64,000 nucleotides of DNA, taken from NCBI RefSeq assembly GCF_000467105.1, contig NZ_BATI01000012.1, positions 1 to 64,000 on the forward strand. The letters are read 5' to 3'. The notes beneath the pieces are model-generated. The model saw only the letters and a list, made by a program, of their open reading frames with translations. It did no database searches and was not told where the DNA came from. This DNA is from Aquipseudomonas alcaligenes NBRC 14159 (GTDB lineage Bacteria; Pseudomonadota; Gammaproteobacteria; Pseudomonadales; Pseudomonadaceae). The translations under genes and the position numbers were made by a program. This document shows positions 32,934 to 42,175 of the stretch, one piece after another (the first letter of the stretch is position 1; every line of letters starts with the position of its first letter).

Positions 32934-33737
32934 TTACTCCAGCACTTCCACCGGCATGCCCACGCGCAGCTCGCCGAAACCGCGTGGCAGCAGGTTCTGG
33001 CCGAAATACACATCACCGTCGCGCTCGCGGTAGGTCTTCAGGGTACTCAGCGGCTCGCGGTCAGCGTTGCGCTCGCCGGTCTGCGGATCGATGGTGGTGA
33101 GGATGCAACGGCTGCAGCCCTTGGCAACCTCGAACTCCAGCTCGCCGATGCGGATGCGCTTCCAGCCGTCCTCGGCGTAGGGCGCGCTGCCCTCGATCAC
33201 CAGGTTAGGACGAAAGCGCAGCATCTCCAGCGGCCGGCCGACCCGCGCCGACAGGTCATCCAGCGAGGCCTGGCCGATCAGCAGCAGGGGGAAACCGTCG
33301 GAGAACGCCACCTTGTCACCCGGCTGGGCATAGCCGGTGTCGACCTGGCGGGCGCGCGCCTCCGGCACCTGCACCAGGCGGCAGGGCCGACCGATGAAGG
33401 CGCTCAGCCATTCGGCCGCCGCATCACCGGCATCCGGCACGCGCAGGCTGTCGCGCCAGACAGTCACGCCACGCAGATCCTGGTCCGGCTGCGGCAGTGC
33501 CACCTTGAGGCTGCCGAAGCCGGGCGCACTCAGGTTCAGGCCGCCGTCTGCGTTGTACAGCGCGCTCAGCTGGCTCATCTGCGGCAACAGGCGCTGGGTG
33601 AGGAAGCGCCCGCTCTCCGGCTCCACCAGCATCCAGCGCCGGTCACCGCGCAAGCCCAGCGCCTCCAGCGGCGATTGGGTCAGGCTTTCGCCACGGGCGG
33701 ACTTCAGCGGGTATCGGTAGAGAGCGGAGAGTTGCAT
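32934..33737 (-). CDS. MOSC-domain molybdenum-cofactor protein (YcbX N-terminal type)
   Basis: A 267-residue protein with an N-terminal MOSC beta-barrel domain (MQLSALYRYPLKSARGE) and a C-terminal MOSC core that carries the conserved cysteine segment KGCSRCILTTIDPQTGE (about 213-229), which holds the molybdenum ligand. E. coli YcbX adds a C-terminal 2Fe-2S domain of about 90 residues; that domain is absent here, so an external reductase would be needed for hydroxylamine-compound reduction. The ATG at 33737 gives the family start; the frame continues upstream without a better site. Confidence 0.85.
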   Translation of the reverse strand: MQLSALYRYPLKSARGESLTQSPLEALGLRGDRRWMLVEPESGRFLTQRLLPQMSQLSALYNADGGLNLSAPGFGSLKVALPQPDQDLRGVTVWRDSLRVPDAGDAAAEWLSAFIGRPCRLVQVPEARARQVDTGYAQPGDKVAFSDGFPLLLIGQASLDDLSARVGRPLEMLRFRPNLVIEGSAPYAEDGWKRIRIGELEFEVAKGCSRCILTTIDPQTGERNADREPLSTLKTYRERDGDVYFGQNLLPRGFGELRVGMPVEVLE

Positions 33738-33806
33738 GGGACCGGCATCCTGGGATCTAGAAATGCCGGTTATACGGGGAGCGCACGAGGCGCTCAAGTC
33801 TGGCGA

Positions 33807-34733
33807 TCAGCGATCGAGTTCGAGGCGCTGGTGGATCACGTCGACCAGCTTGTCCGGCTGGAACTTGGAGAGGAAGTTGTCGCAGCCGACCTTCTTCACC
33901 ATCGCTTCGTTGAAACTGCCGGACAGCGAGGTGTGCAGCACCACGTAGAGATCCTTGAGGCGCGGGTCGTTGCGAATCTCGGTGGTCAGGCGGTAGCCAT
34001 CCATCTCCGGCATTTCGGCGTCGGTGAAGATCATCAGCAGCTTGTCGGTCATCACCTCGCCGCTGTCGGCCCATTTCTTCAACAACTGCAGAGCCTTGAG
34101 GCCGTCGCTGGCCGAATGTGTACGCAGTCCCAGCTGAGACATGGTCTCGCGCAGCTGGTTGAGGGCCACGCTGGAGTCATCCACCAGCAGCACCTCGCGG
34201 CCGACCGCCTTGGCCAGCAGCGGGTCGGCCAGCTTCTCGTCGGAGACCTTGGTACTCATCGGCGCGATCTCCGAAAGCACCTTCTCCACGTCGATGATCT
34301 CGACGATCTGGTCGTCCACCTTGGTAATGGCGGTGAGATAGTGCTGGCGCCCCGCTCCACCCGGCGGCGGCAGGATGGATTCCCAGTTGAGGTTGAGGAT
34401 GCGGTCCACACCGCCGACCAGGAAGGCCTGTACCGAGCGGTTGTACTCGGTGACGATGATGGTGCTGTTCTCGTTGGGCGTCAGCGGGCGCATGCCGATG
34501 GCCTGGGACAGGTCGATTACCGGCAGGGTCTGGCCGCGCAGGTTGACCACGCCGCAGACATAGGGGTGACGGTGCGGCATCAGGGTCAGTTTGGGCAGCT
34601 GCAGGACTTCCTGCACCTTGAACACGTTGATGGCGAACAGCTGACGCCCCGCCAGGCGGAACATGAGGATCTCCAGGCGGTTCTCGCCCACCAGTTGGGT
34701 GCGCTGATCCACTGTATCGAGAATGCCGGCCAT
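33807..34733 (-). CDS. cheV: CheV-type chemotaxis coupling protein
   Basis: A 308-residue cytosolic protein with an N-terminal CheW-like domain (about 15-160) and a C-terminal receiver domain (about 175-300). The receiver has LLVDDSSVA, the phospho-acceptor Asp in FTDAEMPEMDGY, and the Lys in FLSKFQPD. CheV couples receptors to CheA and adapts by phosphorylation. No other chemotaxis gene is nearby, so it acts with clusters elsewhere. Confidence 0.92.
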   Translation of the reverse strand: MAGILDTVDQRTQLVGENRLEILMFRLAGRQLFAINVFKVQEVLQLPKLTLMPHRHPYVCGVVNLRGQTLPVIDLSQAIGMRPLTPNENSTIIVTEYNRSVQAFLVGGVDRILNLNWESILPPPGGAGRQHYLTAITKVDDQIVEIIDVEKVLSEIAPMSTKVSDEKLADPLLAKAVGREVLLVDDSSVALNQLRETMSQLGLRTHSASDGLKALQLLKKWADSGEVMTDKLLMIFTDAEMPEMDGYRLTTEIRNDPRLKDLYVVLHTSLSGSFNEAMVKKVGCDNFLSKFQPDKLVDVIHQRLELDR

Positions 34734-34812
34734 CGAATTTTCCTCATGTTTGAATCGAGTCTAGCTGCTATCGGCCAGTTGTTCAGAAACTGCAGATCAT
34801 GGCCTCAAGCCA

Positions 34813-35736
34813 TCATGCCGCAGGCACCCCGCCAGCGCCACCGCCGAGCAGCGGCGAGGAGTCTGGCAGGTGCACGCGCAGCGCTCCAGGCCGCGCCGCG
34901 AAACGCAGGTGACGACTCTCCAGCGGTTCGCCATCCAGATTGATGTCCAGCCCTTCCGGGGCCTCGACCTCCAGCCAGGGCAGGCGTGCACTGACGGACA
35001 CCGCCTCCAGGCCGAGAATGCCGCCGGACAGCAGCGTCCCCAGGGTACCCACCACATCCTGCGACGCCGGCACGATGCACACGTCGAGCAGGCCGTCGTC
35101 TACCTGCGCCTGCGGGCAGAGCACATGGCCGCCGCCGGCCTGGCGCCCGTTGCCAATGCCCAGGGCGAGGAAATCACCCTCCCAGGCGAAACCGGGCCCA
35201 CCGAAGCGCCCGAACGCCGAATGTACCTCGGCAAAGCGGCTCAGCCCGGTAAGGAAATAGGCGGCGCCACCCAGCAGTTTCTTAAGTTCTTCCGAGGTAT
35301 TGGCGGTCACCCTGGAGCCGAAGCCGCCGGTGGCCATATTGAGGAACAGCTGGCCATCCACCTCGCCGAGGTCGATCGGGCGCGGCTCGCATTCCAGCAG
35401 CGCCAGCGCCTCAGCCGGCAGCAGCGGAATACCGGCGGCACGGCAGAAATCATTGGCAGTGCCCAGCGGCAGCAGCGCCAGGGATGCCTCGCTACGGGCC
35501 AGGGCCATGGCCTCCGCCACTTCGCGCAGAGTACCGTCACCACCGCCGGCGATCAGGGTGGGATAGCCGGCAGCCAGCGCTTCCTGCACCAGGCGCGCCG
35601 CATCTCCACCCTCCCAGGTCAGGCGCACGGCCAACTGCCAGCCGCGTTCGCGCAACGCCAGCACGGCGGCGCGCACCTCCTCGTTCTGCGCCTGCTTGCC
35701 ATGCAGGATCAACAGTGCCTTGCGCTCTGTAGCCAT
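34813..35736 (-). CDS. YegS/DgkB-type lipid kinase
   Basis: A 307-residue diacylglycerol-kinase-fold protein. The ATP-loop GGGDGTLREVAEAM (about 65-78) and the later PLGTANDF and LNMATGGFGS motifs are intact. Members phosphorylate phosphatidylglycerol, diacylglycerol or similar lipids; the substrate here cannot be read. It lies on the same strand downstream of a small membrane protein and the kinase/dehydrogenase/AGPS-like operon with gaps of 63-79 bp, so a shared transcript is possible. Confidence 0.88.
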   Translation of the reverse strand: MATERKALLILHGKQAQNEEVRAAVLALRERGWQLAVRLTWEGGDAARLVQEALAAGYPTLIAGGGDGTLREVAEAMALARSEASLALLPLGTANDFCRAAGIPLLPAEALALLECEPRPIDLGEVDGQLFLNMATGGFGSRVTANTSEELKKLLGGAAYFLTGLSRFAEVHSAFGRFGGPGFAWEGDFLALGIGNGRQAGGGHVLCPQAQVDDGLLDVCIVPASQDVVGTLGTLLSGGILGLEAVSVSARLPWLEVEAPEGLDINLDGEPLESRHLRFAARPGALRVHLPDSSPLLGGGAGGVPAA

Positions 35737-35808
35737 ATCCTCTCCCTTGCTCGAATACAGCAGACCGCCACCGATGAATGAAGTGCCCTCGCCAAAGCCC
35801 TGCGCTTT

Positions 35809-36141
35809 TCAGTATGCGTAATACGCCGCAACCCCACTCAACCAGGGCAGGAGGGCAAGTACGAATAGACCAGCACAGAGCGGCAGGCCACGCCAGCCAC
35901 GGGTATGTAGCAGATAGGCCGGTAGAACCACTGGCCAGAGGAAGAATAGAAAGGCGCCAAACTCATAGGGGCGGTGATAGCCACGCCGCTTGGCATCCGC
36001 CAGGCACCAGTAGGCCAACATCAGGGCGAAGGCCCAGCTCATCAGGTTCTCCGCCTCACGCGAGGGGTAGTCGCCCGCGTAACCCATCACCGCGTAATGC
36101 AGGATCGAGATCCCGATTACCAAACCCCATACGATCTTCAT
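35809..36141 (-). CDS. Small polytopic membrane protein
   Basis: A 110-residue hydrophobic protein with about four helices (2-20, 30-48, 63-82, 88-105) and a tail ending AAYYAY. An earlier ATG (36147) has no ribosome site, while the one at 36141 follows AGGGA by five bases. No family recognised. It sits between the yegS-type kinase and the FGGY kinase on the same strand. Confidence 0.6.
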   Translation of the reverse strand: MKIVWGLVIGISILHYAVMGYAGDYPSREAENLMSWAFALMLAYWCLADAKRRGYHRPYEFGAFLFFLWPVVLPAYLLHTRGWRGLPLCAGLFVLALLPWLSGVAAYYAY

Positions 36142-36204
36142 GCACATCCCTGTCGGCAGTCATACCGCGGCAGTTTCCGACGCCGCGCAGCGACTAGGCA
36201 ATGG

Positions 36205-37764
36205 TTAAGCCGGGTAGCCGGTGATCTCGCGAATGCTGCGGTACAAAGGCCTCAGCTGCTGATACATGCGCAGGTAGACCTCGCGGTACAGCCGCTCGTA
36301 CACCGCCACGGCCTGTGGGTTGGGCTGGAACACCTTGCCGACCCGGGTCATGGCGGCGATGGCGCTGGGGAAGTCCGGGTGCAGGCCGAGGCCGACGGCG
36401 CAGTCGATGGCCGCGCCGAGGCCGGATGTCTCGTACAGGTGCGGGCGCTCGGCCGGCAGGTTGAAGATGTCGGCAGTCAGCTGCATGGCCGCATCGCTCT
36501 GCGAGCCGCCGCCGGAGATGCGCAAACGCTGGATGCGCGTGCCGGAGCGCCGCTCGATCTTCTCGCGCCCCTGGCGCAGCGCATAGGCCAGGCCTTCGAG
36601 GATGGCGCGGTAGAGGTGCGCACGGGTGTGCACGTCGCCGAAGCCGATGATCGAGCCCTTGGCCTCCAGCCCTGGCTCGCGGATGCCCGGCGACCAGAAC
36701 GGCTGCAACATCAGACCCATGGAGCCCGGCGGCACGCTCTCGACCAGCTCGTCGAACAGCGTCTCGGCCTCCACCCCCAGCTCCAGGCCACGCTGGCGCT
36801 CGGCATGGCCGAACTGCTCCTTGAACCAGCTGACCATCCAGAAGCCGCGAAACACCATGACCTCGGTGTTGTAGTGGTCGGGAATCGCCGCCGGGTACGG
36901 CGGGATCAGCGGGATGGTTTCCAGATACTGGCTGCGGGTGGTGTTGATGGTCGCCGTGGTGCCGTAGGACAGGCAGGCCGTGCTCGGCTCCACGCCGCCG
37001 GCGCCGATCACCTCGCAGGCCTTGTCCGAAGCGGCGGCGATCAGCGGCAGGCCCTCGGGAATGCCCGTGTGCCGGCTGGCCTCGACGCTGATGGCGCCAA
37101 TACGCTCGCCCGGCTTGACCAGCTCCGGCAGCATGTCCTGGCGCACCGGAATCGCCTGCCACTTCCAGTCGCTCGGCTTGGCCCAGCACAGGCGCTTATA
37201 GTCGAACGGCAGGTAGGCCACGCAGCTGCCCACCGAGTCGGCGAAGCGGCCGCACAGGCGGTGGGTGAGGAACCCCGACAGCAGCAGGAACTTGTGCGTG
37301 CGCGCCCAGATATCCGGCTGCTGCTGGGCGATCCAGTTGGCTTCGGCCTGGCTGCGGAAGTAGTCGATGGTCTCCTCTTCGCGGATCAGCTTGAACAGCC
37401 AGCCCCAGGGGCCCTGCATGCGACCCGCCACGTCGGCGCGGCGCTGGTCGAGCCAGAGGATGGCCGGGCGCAGCGGCTTACCGGCCGCGTCGACATTGAT
37501 CAGGGTGCCGCGCTGGGTAGTCAGCGACACACCGGCAATCTGGCTTTTATCGATGTCGACGCTGGCCCACAGCTGCCGACAGGCCTCGCCGAGGCTGCGC
37601 CAGTAGTATTCCGGGTCCTGCTCGGCCCAGCCGGGATGCTCGGAATAGTAGGGTTCCAGCTCCACCTTGCCCTTGCCGACCAGGTTGCCGGCCAGGTCGA
37701 AGAGCAACGCGCGCACGCTCTGGGTGCCGTTGTCGATGGCCAGCAGATAGCGTTGTTCGCTCAC
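36205..37764 (-). CDS. FGGY-family carbohydrate/polyol kinase
   Basis: A 519-residue sugar-kinase of the hexokinase/actin fold. It begins [20 protein letters not shown], with the phosphate-1 loop DNGTQS (10-15) and the [21 protein letters not shown] segment near 420. It is closer to the E. coli YgcE/PA3024 branch than to GlpK. Its GTG start overlaps the GlpD-like stop by 4 bp. The substrate is unknown; the partners suggest a C3 or C4 polyol whose phosphate the dehydrogenase oxidises. Confidence 0.82.
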   Translation of the reverse strand: MSEQRYLLAIDNGTQSVRALLFDLAGNLVGKGKVELEPYYSEHPGWAEQDPEYYWRSLGEACRQLWASVDIDKSQIAGVSLTTQRGTLINVDAAGKPLRPAILWLDQRRADVAGRMQGPWGWLFKLIREEETIDYFRSQAEANWIAQQQPDIWARTHKFLLLSGFLTHRLCGRFADSVGSCVAYLPFDYKRLCWAKPSDWKWQAIPVRQDMLPELVKPGERIGAISVEASRHTGIPEGLPLIAAASDKACEVIGAGGVEPSTACLSYGTTATINTTRSQYLETIPLIPPYPAAIPDHYNTEVMVFRGFWMVSWFKEQFGHAERQRGLELGVEAETLFDELVESVPPGSMGLMLQPFWSPGIREPGLEAKGSIIGFGDVHTRAHLYRAILEGLAYALRQGREKIERRSGTRIQRLRISGGGSQSDAAMQLTADIFNLPAERPHLYETSGLGAAIDCAVGLGLHPDFPSAIAAMTRVGKVFQPNPQAVAVYERLYREVYLRMYQQLRPLYRSIREITGYPA

Positions 37765-39347
37765 GAAGATTCACCCGGCAGGCTGTAGCACTGGCGCCAG
37801 AGCGCCAGATAGCGTTGTTGTTGTTCGTCCCAGCGCGCATCGCTCCAGCCCAGGCGCGGCTGGCACAGGGCGCGGATGCGCGGCAGCTCGGCGGCAGCGC
37901 CACCCGCCAGCAGCAGGCCGATACGGGTGCGGCGCAGCAGCAGGTCGTCCAGCTGCAGCACCAGTTCGTCGTCACAGGCCAGGGCCAGCTCGGCCCAAAG
38001 CGTGGTGCTGGCGCCGATGCACTCGCTACCCAGCTCGCCAATCAGCGCAGCCAGACGCGGCAGCGCCTGGCCATGGCGCCCGGCCAGGCGGCGCTGTTGG
38101 CTCAGGCTCAGGCCGGGCAGCGCCACTGGCGGCGCGGCATGGAATAGCGCCTGGCCCACATCCGCCACCTCGCGCCCGAGCATCGGCGCACAGGCGCGCA
38201 GCACTTCCAGGGCCAGCAGGCGGAAGGTGGTCAGCTTGCCGCCGGCCAGGGTCACGCAGCCGGACTCGACCCATAGGGCGTGCTCGCGCTTCTCGTCCGA
38301 CGGCTTCTTGCCGGTGCTTTCGCCCTCGCTAACCACCGGGCGCACGCCGGCCCAGGTAGACAGCACGTCGGCGCGACCGACCTTGGCATGCGGGAACACG
38401 CTGGCGCAGGCCGCCAGCAGGTACTCGACCTCATCCTCCGTGATCCGCGCGTCGCGATTCAGCGCCTCGCCATGGTCCAGGTCGGTGGTGCCGATCACCG
38501 TGGCGCCTTCCCAGGGAAACACGAAGACGGGTCTGCCATCTTCCGGGTGCATAAAGCTGATGGCCTGGGCCACCGGCAGGCGCCAGGCCGGCAGCAGCAG
38601 ATGGCTACCGCGCAGCGGGCGGATATGTTCCAGGCCGCTCTTCTGGCGCAGCTCGTCAGCCCAGGCACCGGTAGCCTGGGCCACGGCGCGGGCGCGGAAG
38701 CTGAAACGCCGGCCGCTTTCGCTGTCCTCGGCGACCAGGCCGTTCACCCGCTCGCCGTCGCGACTGAGTTGGATCACGCGCATGCCATTGAGCGCCTCGC
38801 CGCCCTCGGCCCGCGCCTCGCCCAGCACACGCATCACCAGGCGCGCGTCGTCGGTGACCGCATCGGTGAACAGGGTGCCGCCTAGCAGCTCCGTATCGTT
38901 CAGCCCCGGCGCCAGGTAGCGCAGCTCGCCGGCCGGGTGGTAGCGGTGCAGACGCTGGCCAGCCAGGGCGTCGTAGACGCCGAGCAGGCCGCCGAACACT
39001 CGGGGGCCGGGAAACTTGCCACGGTAGTGCGGGAACAGGAACGGCAGCACATCGACCAGCCCCGGCGCCTCGCCGAGCAGGCGCTGGCGCTCGCGCACCG
39101 AGTCGCGTGTCAGGCCCAGCTGGCCCTTGGCGATATAGCGCAGGCCGCCGTGGACCATCTTCGACGAACGGCTGGAGGTGCCCCAGGCGAAATCGCGCTG
39201 CTCCAGCAGCAGGCAGCTCCAGCCACGTCGCGCCGCCTCGCGCAGGATGCCGGCGCCGCTGATGCCGCCGCCGACGACGATCAGGTCCCAGTCGCGCGCC
39301 GCCAGCTCGGGCAGCGCGGCTTCGCGCCACTGCGCGTTCCAGCTCAT
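37761..39347 (-). CDS. GlpD-like FAD-dependent glycerol-3-phosphate dehydrogenase
   Basis: A 528-residue FAD oxidoreductase of the GlpD family. The N-terminal dinucleotide motif [19 protein letters not shown] lies at about 24-42, followed by the [17 protein letters not shown] region (about 55-71) that contacts the substrate in GlpD, and a DLDHGE segment. The C-terminal DAO domain is complete. It is a second GlpD-type enzyme rather than part of a glpFKD locus. It sits one base after the upstream oxidase stop. Confidence 0.85.
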   Translation of the reverse strand: MSWNAQWREAALPELAARDWDLIVVGGGISGAGILREAARRGWSCLLLEQRDFAWGTSSRSSKMVHGGLRYIAKGQLGLTRDSVRERQRLLGEAPGLVDVLPFLFPHYRGKFPGPRVFGGLLGVYDALAGQRLHRYHPAGELRYLAPGLNDTELLGGTLFTDAVTDDARLVMRVLGEARAEGGEALNGMRVIQLSRDGERVNGLVAEDSESGRRFSFRARAVAQATGAWADELRQKSGLEHIRPLRGSHLLLPAWRLPVAQAISFMHPEDGRPVFVFPWEGATVIGTTDLDHGEALNRDARITEDEVEYLLAACASVFPHAKVGRADVLSTWAGVRPVVSEGESTGKKPSDEKREHALWVESGCVTLAGGKLTTFRLLALEVLRACAPMLGREVADVGQALFHAAPPVALPGLSLSQQRRLAGRHGQALPRLAALIGELGSECIGASTTLWAELALACDDELVLQLDDLLLRRTRIGLLLAGGAAAELPRIRALCQPRLGWSDARWDEQQQRYLALWRQCYSLPGESS

Positions 39348-39348
39348 C

Positions 39349-40947
39349 TCAGTCTTCCAGCAACACGCCGGGCGCCAAGCGGCGTTCGGGGTCGAAGTGC
39401 TGCGCCATGGCCTTGAGCGCCGCCATGCCCAGCTCGCCCTTCTCCGCCGCCAGGTACGGCGCGTGGTCGCGACCGACGCCGTGCTGGTGGCTGATGGTGC
39501 CGCGGTTGGCGGCGATGGTCTGGCTGGCCGCCCGCTTGAGCTTGGTCCAGCGCGCCAGGGTAGTTGCGTAGCTGTCGCCCGGGCGGAACACGTAGGTGGT
39601 GTAGATGCTCGAACCCTGGCCGTAGACGTGCGACAGGTGGGTGAACACGTGGACCCGCTCCCCCTCCTCCGCCAGGCCCTGGCGCAGACTGGCCTCGACC
39701 TGGTTCAGCAGGTGGTCGACGTTGTTCCAGTCGGTGGCCGTCTCCAGGGTATCCACCGCGTAGCCGGCCTCCCACAGGCCGTGGCGCAGGTAGGGGAAGC
39801 GGAAGCGGTTCTCCGCCCATTTCTTGCCCAGCAGGGTGCCGGTGAACACGCCGCCAAAGCTCTTCAGCAGCTTTTTCGCCTGCTTCACCGACAGTGCATT
39901 CTGGCTGCGGTTGCCGGTGACGCCGAAGGTCAGCATGCACTTGCCGGCGCGCGCGCCGCGCAGGGCCAGGTACTTCTCCAGCAGGGCGATCTGCTCGGGG
40001 TGGCCGGCCAGGGCCAGCTGGGTCTCGGTCTCGATGGCGTTGGACAGGCGCAGCATGGATAGCGGGATGCGTGCCTGGACCAGGGCGCGGATCCCGGCCA
40101 GGGCCTGCTGCCAGCTGGGCAGGAACACGGCGAAGAACTTCTCCTGCTCGGCCAGCTTGGTGACGCGCACCTTGACCTCGGAGATCACGCCGAAGCGGCC
40201 TTCGCTGCCGAGGATCAGCTCGCGCAGGTCCGGCCCGGCGGCCGAGGCCGGGAAGGTCGGGATGTCCAGGGTGCCGGCGAAGGTCTCGACCTTGCCGCCA
40301 GCGAACAGCTGCTCGATGCGCCCGTAGCGCAGCGACTGCTGGCCGCTGGAGCGGCTGGCGACCCAGCCGCCGAGGGTGGACAGCTCCCAGGACTGCGGGA
40401 AGTGGCCAAGGGTGTAGCCGCGCGCGTGCAGCTGCGCTTCCACCTGCGGGCCGTTGGCACCGGGGCCGAAGGTGGCGATCTGGCTCTGCTCGTCGAGGTC
40501 GAGCAGCTGGGTCATGCGCTCCAGCGACAGGGTCAGCACCGGCTTGGCGGACTCGACTGGGTTGATGTGCCCGGCCACCGAGGTGCCGCCACCGTAGGGG
40601 ATGACGATGGCGTCCTGCTCCTTGGCCCAGGCCAGCAGCTCGCGGATCTGCGCGGCGGTTTCCGGCAGGGCGACACCGTCGGGGAACACGCCGAACTCGC
40701 CGGAACGCATGGCCAGCCAGTCCGGCAGGCTCTGGCCGCGGGCGTGGCGCACGCGCACTTCGGCATCGACGCTGATCAGCGGATGACGCAGGCTCAGACG
40801 CGATTCGGGCACCTGCGCCAGTACCTGTTCGAGCGTGGCATCCTTCAGGCGCTGCCCGCTGCCGACCAGGTTCTCCAGGAAGGCCGCGCCATGCGCCGGC
40901 AGCTCCACCACGGTGGCCTCGTCGCCCCATCCATTCCAACGTCGCAT
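39349..40947 (-). CDS. FAD-linked oxidase, alkylglycerone-phosphate-synthase-like
   Basis: A 532-residue VAO/AGPS-family flavoprotein. The FAD domain has VIPYGGGTSVAGHINP (about 115-130) and the GWVASRSSGQQSLRYG loop (about 195-210); the C-terminus has the AGPS-like THLSHVYGQGSSIYTTYVF and the SHQHGVGRDH motif near 500. In AGPS this last motif is a triple His (HHH); here the middle one is Gln. ATG at 40947 chosen for GGGAG at five bases. First gene of the operon; the reaction is inferred, not shown. Confidence 0.8.
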   Translation of the reverse strand: MRRWNGWGDEATVVELPAHGAAFLENLVGSGQRLKDATLEQVLAQVPESRLSLRHPLISVDAEVRVRHARGQSLPDWLAMRSGEFGVFPDGVALPETAAQIRELLAWAKEQDAIVIPYGGGTSVAGHINPVESAKPVLTLSLERMTQLLDLDEQSQIATFGPGANGPQVEAQLHARGYTLGHFPQSWELSTLGGWVASRSSGQQSLRYGRIEQLFAGGKVETFAGTLDIPTFPASAAGPDLRELILGSEGRFGVISEVKVRVTKLAEQEKFFAVFLPSWQQALAGIRALVQARIPLSMLRLSNAIETETQLALAGHPEQIALLEKYLALRGARAGKCMLTFGVTGNRSQNALSVKQAKKLLKSFGGVFTGTLLGKKWAENRFRFPYLRHGLWEAGYAVDTLETATDWNNVDHLLNQVEASLRQGLAEEGERVHVFTHLSHVYGQGSSIYTTYVFRPGDSYATTLARWTKLKRAASQTIAANRGTISHQHGVGRDHAPYLAAEKGELGMAALKAMAQHFDPERRLAPGVLLED

Positions 40948-41071
40948 GCGTGCTCCCACTATTCCGGTCATTCTCGATGGCTGCCTATACTAGCCAGCCG
41001 CCCGCGCCGGTCACTGTCGGATCGGGCCAGCGGCTGTCGCCAATCATGACAAGCAGAACAACAAGAAAACC

Positions 41072-42100
41072 ATGCTGACCCTCGGCTATACCTCGGTTCC
41101 CGCCCTGCTCAAGTACCTGCGCCATGCCGAAGCCCTCGGCCTGGACCTGGAGGCCGCGCGCAGCGCCGCTGGCGTGACCCTCGAAGACCTGGCCGACAAC
41201 GGCCGGCGCATCCCCAGCGAAGCCCACGAGCGCCTGCTGCAGCACCTGATGCAGGTCTCCGGCGACCCGCTGTTCGGCCTGCATTCGGCGCGCTACGTGC
41301 AGCCGGGCTCCTGGAGCGTGCTCGGCTACATCACCATGAACTGCGCGACCCTGGGCGAGGCCATGAGCCGCATCGTGCCCTACGAGAAACTGGTCGGCGA
41401 CATGGGCACCAGCCGCCTGGAGATGGCCGGCGACCATGTACGGCTGATCTGGAACTGCCGCCACGAGAGCGCCGGCATCCGCCGCCACATGGTGGAGAAC
41501 GTGCTGGCCTCGTGGATGCTCTACGCGCGCTGGATCGCCGACATGGACAGGTCGCCGCGCGAGGTCTGGCTGGAGCATGAGCGCCCCGCCGAGGCGCCGC
41601 AGGAGGATTACGAGGCCTTCTTCGGCTGCCCGGTGCGCTTCGGCCAGCCGTGCAACGCCCTGCTGGTGCCGCTGGACTACCTGGCCATCCCGCTGCGCCA
41701 GGCCGACGCCAACCTGCTGCGCACCCTGGAAGAACACGCGCTGACCATGATGGCCGGCCTGGACGACAACGAGCCGCTGCCGCAACGGGTGAAGAACGCC
41801 CTGCGCCTGCTGCTCAAGGACGGCCTGCCACGCAAGGAAAAGGTCGCCGAGAAATTCCACATGACGGTACGCACCCTGCAGCGCCACCTGCAGCAGGCCG
41901 GCACCAGCTACCAGGAAATCCTCGATCAGCTGCGCCAGGAACTGGCCGAGCACTACCTGCTGCGCAGCGACCTGGCGATCCAGGACATCGCCAGCTACCT
42001 CGGCTTCACCGAATCGCGCTCCTTCCACCGCAGCTTCAAGGCCTGGACCGGCATGACCCCGGGCGAGTACCGCGAGCGGCGCAAGGGCGCGCCGCTCTGA
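41072..42100 (+). CDS. AraC-family transcriptional regulator
   Basis: A 342-residue regulator with an N-terminal Arabinose_bd-type ligand domain (about 1-200, MLTLGYTSVPALLKYLRHAEALGL) and a C-terminal AraC helix-turn-helix pair (about 250-335) including VAEKFHMTVRTLQRHLQQAG and DIASYLGFTESRSFHRSFKAW. It faces the AGPS-like oxidase across 124 bp, so it most likely controls that operon. It is followed by a long hairpin repeat. Confidence 0.9.
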   Translation: MLTLGYTSVPALLKYLRHAEALGLDLEAARSAAGVTLEDLADNGRRIPSEAHERLLQHLMQVSGDPLFGLHSARYVQPGSWSVLGYITMNCATLGEAMSRIVPYEKLVGDMGTSRLEMAGDHVRLIWNCRHESAGIRRHMVENVLASWMLYARWIADMDRSPREVWLEHERPAEAPQEDYEAFFGCPVRFGQPCNALLVPLDYLAIPLRQADANLLRTLEEHALTMMAGLDDNEPLPQRVKNALRLLLKDGLPRKEKVAEKFHMTVRTLQRHLQQAGTSYQEILDQLRQELAEHYLLRSDLAIQDIASYLGFTESRSFHRSFKAWTGMTPGEYRERRKGAPL

Positions 42101-42115
42101 ACTGCTGCATCGGCC

Positions 42116-42168
42116 GCGCGGGTTTCACCCGCCCTACTGGGCGCCTGTAGGGCGGGTGAAACCCGCGC
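42116..42168. repeat. 22-bp-arm inverted repeat between araC-type gene and moeA
   Basis: The left arm (42116-42137) and right arm (42147-42168) are exact complements over 22 bp around a 9-base loop; the core is CACCCGCCCTAC. The stem is stronger than a normal terminator and lacks a T-run. Sequences of this GTAGGGCGGGTGAAACCCG type recur in pseudomonad intergenic regions, so it is probably a dispersed repeat that also insulates two convergent genes. Confidence 0.8.
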
Positions 42169-42175
42169 CTCGGAC

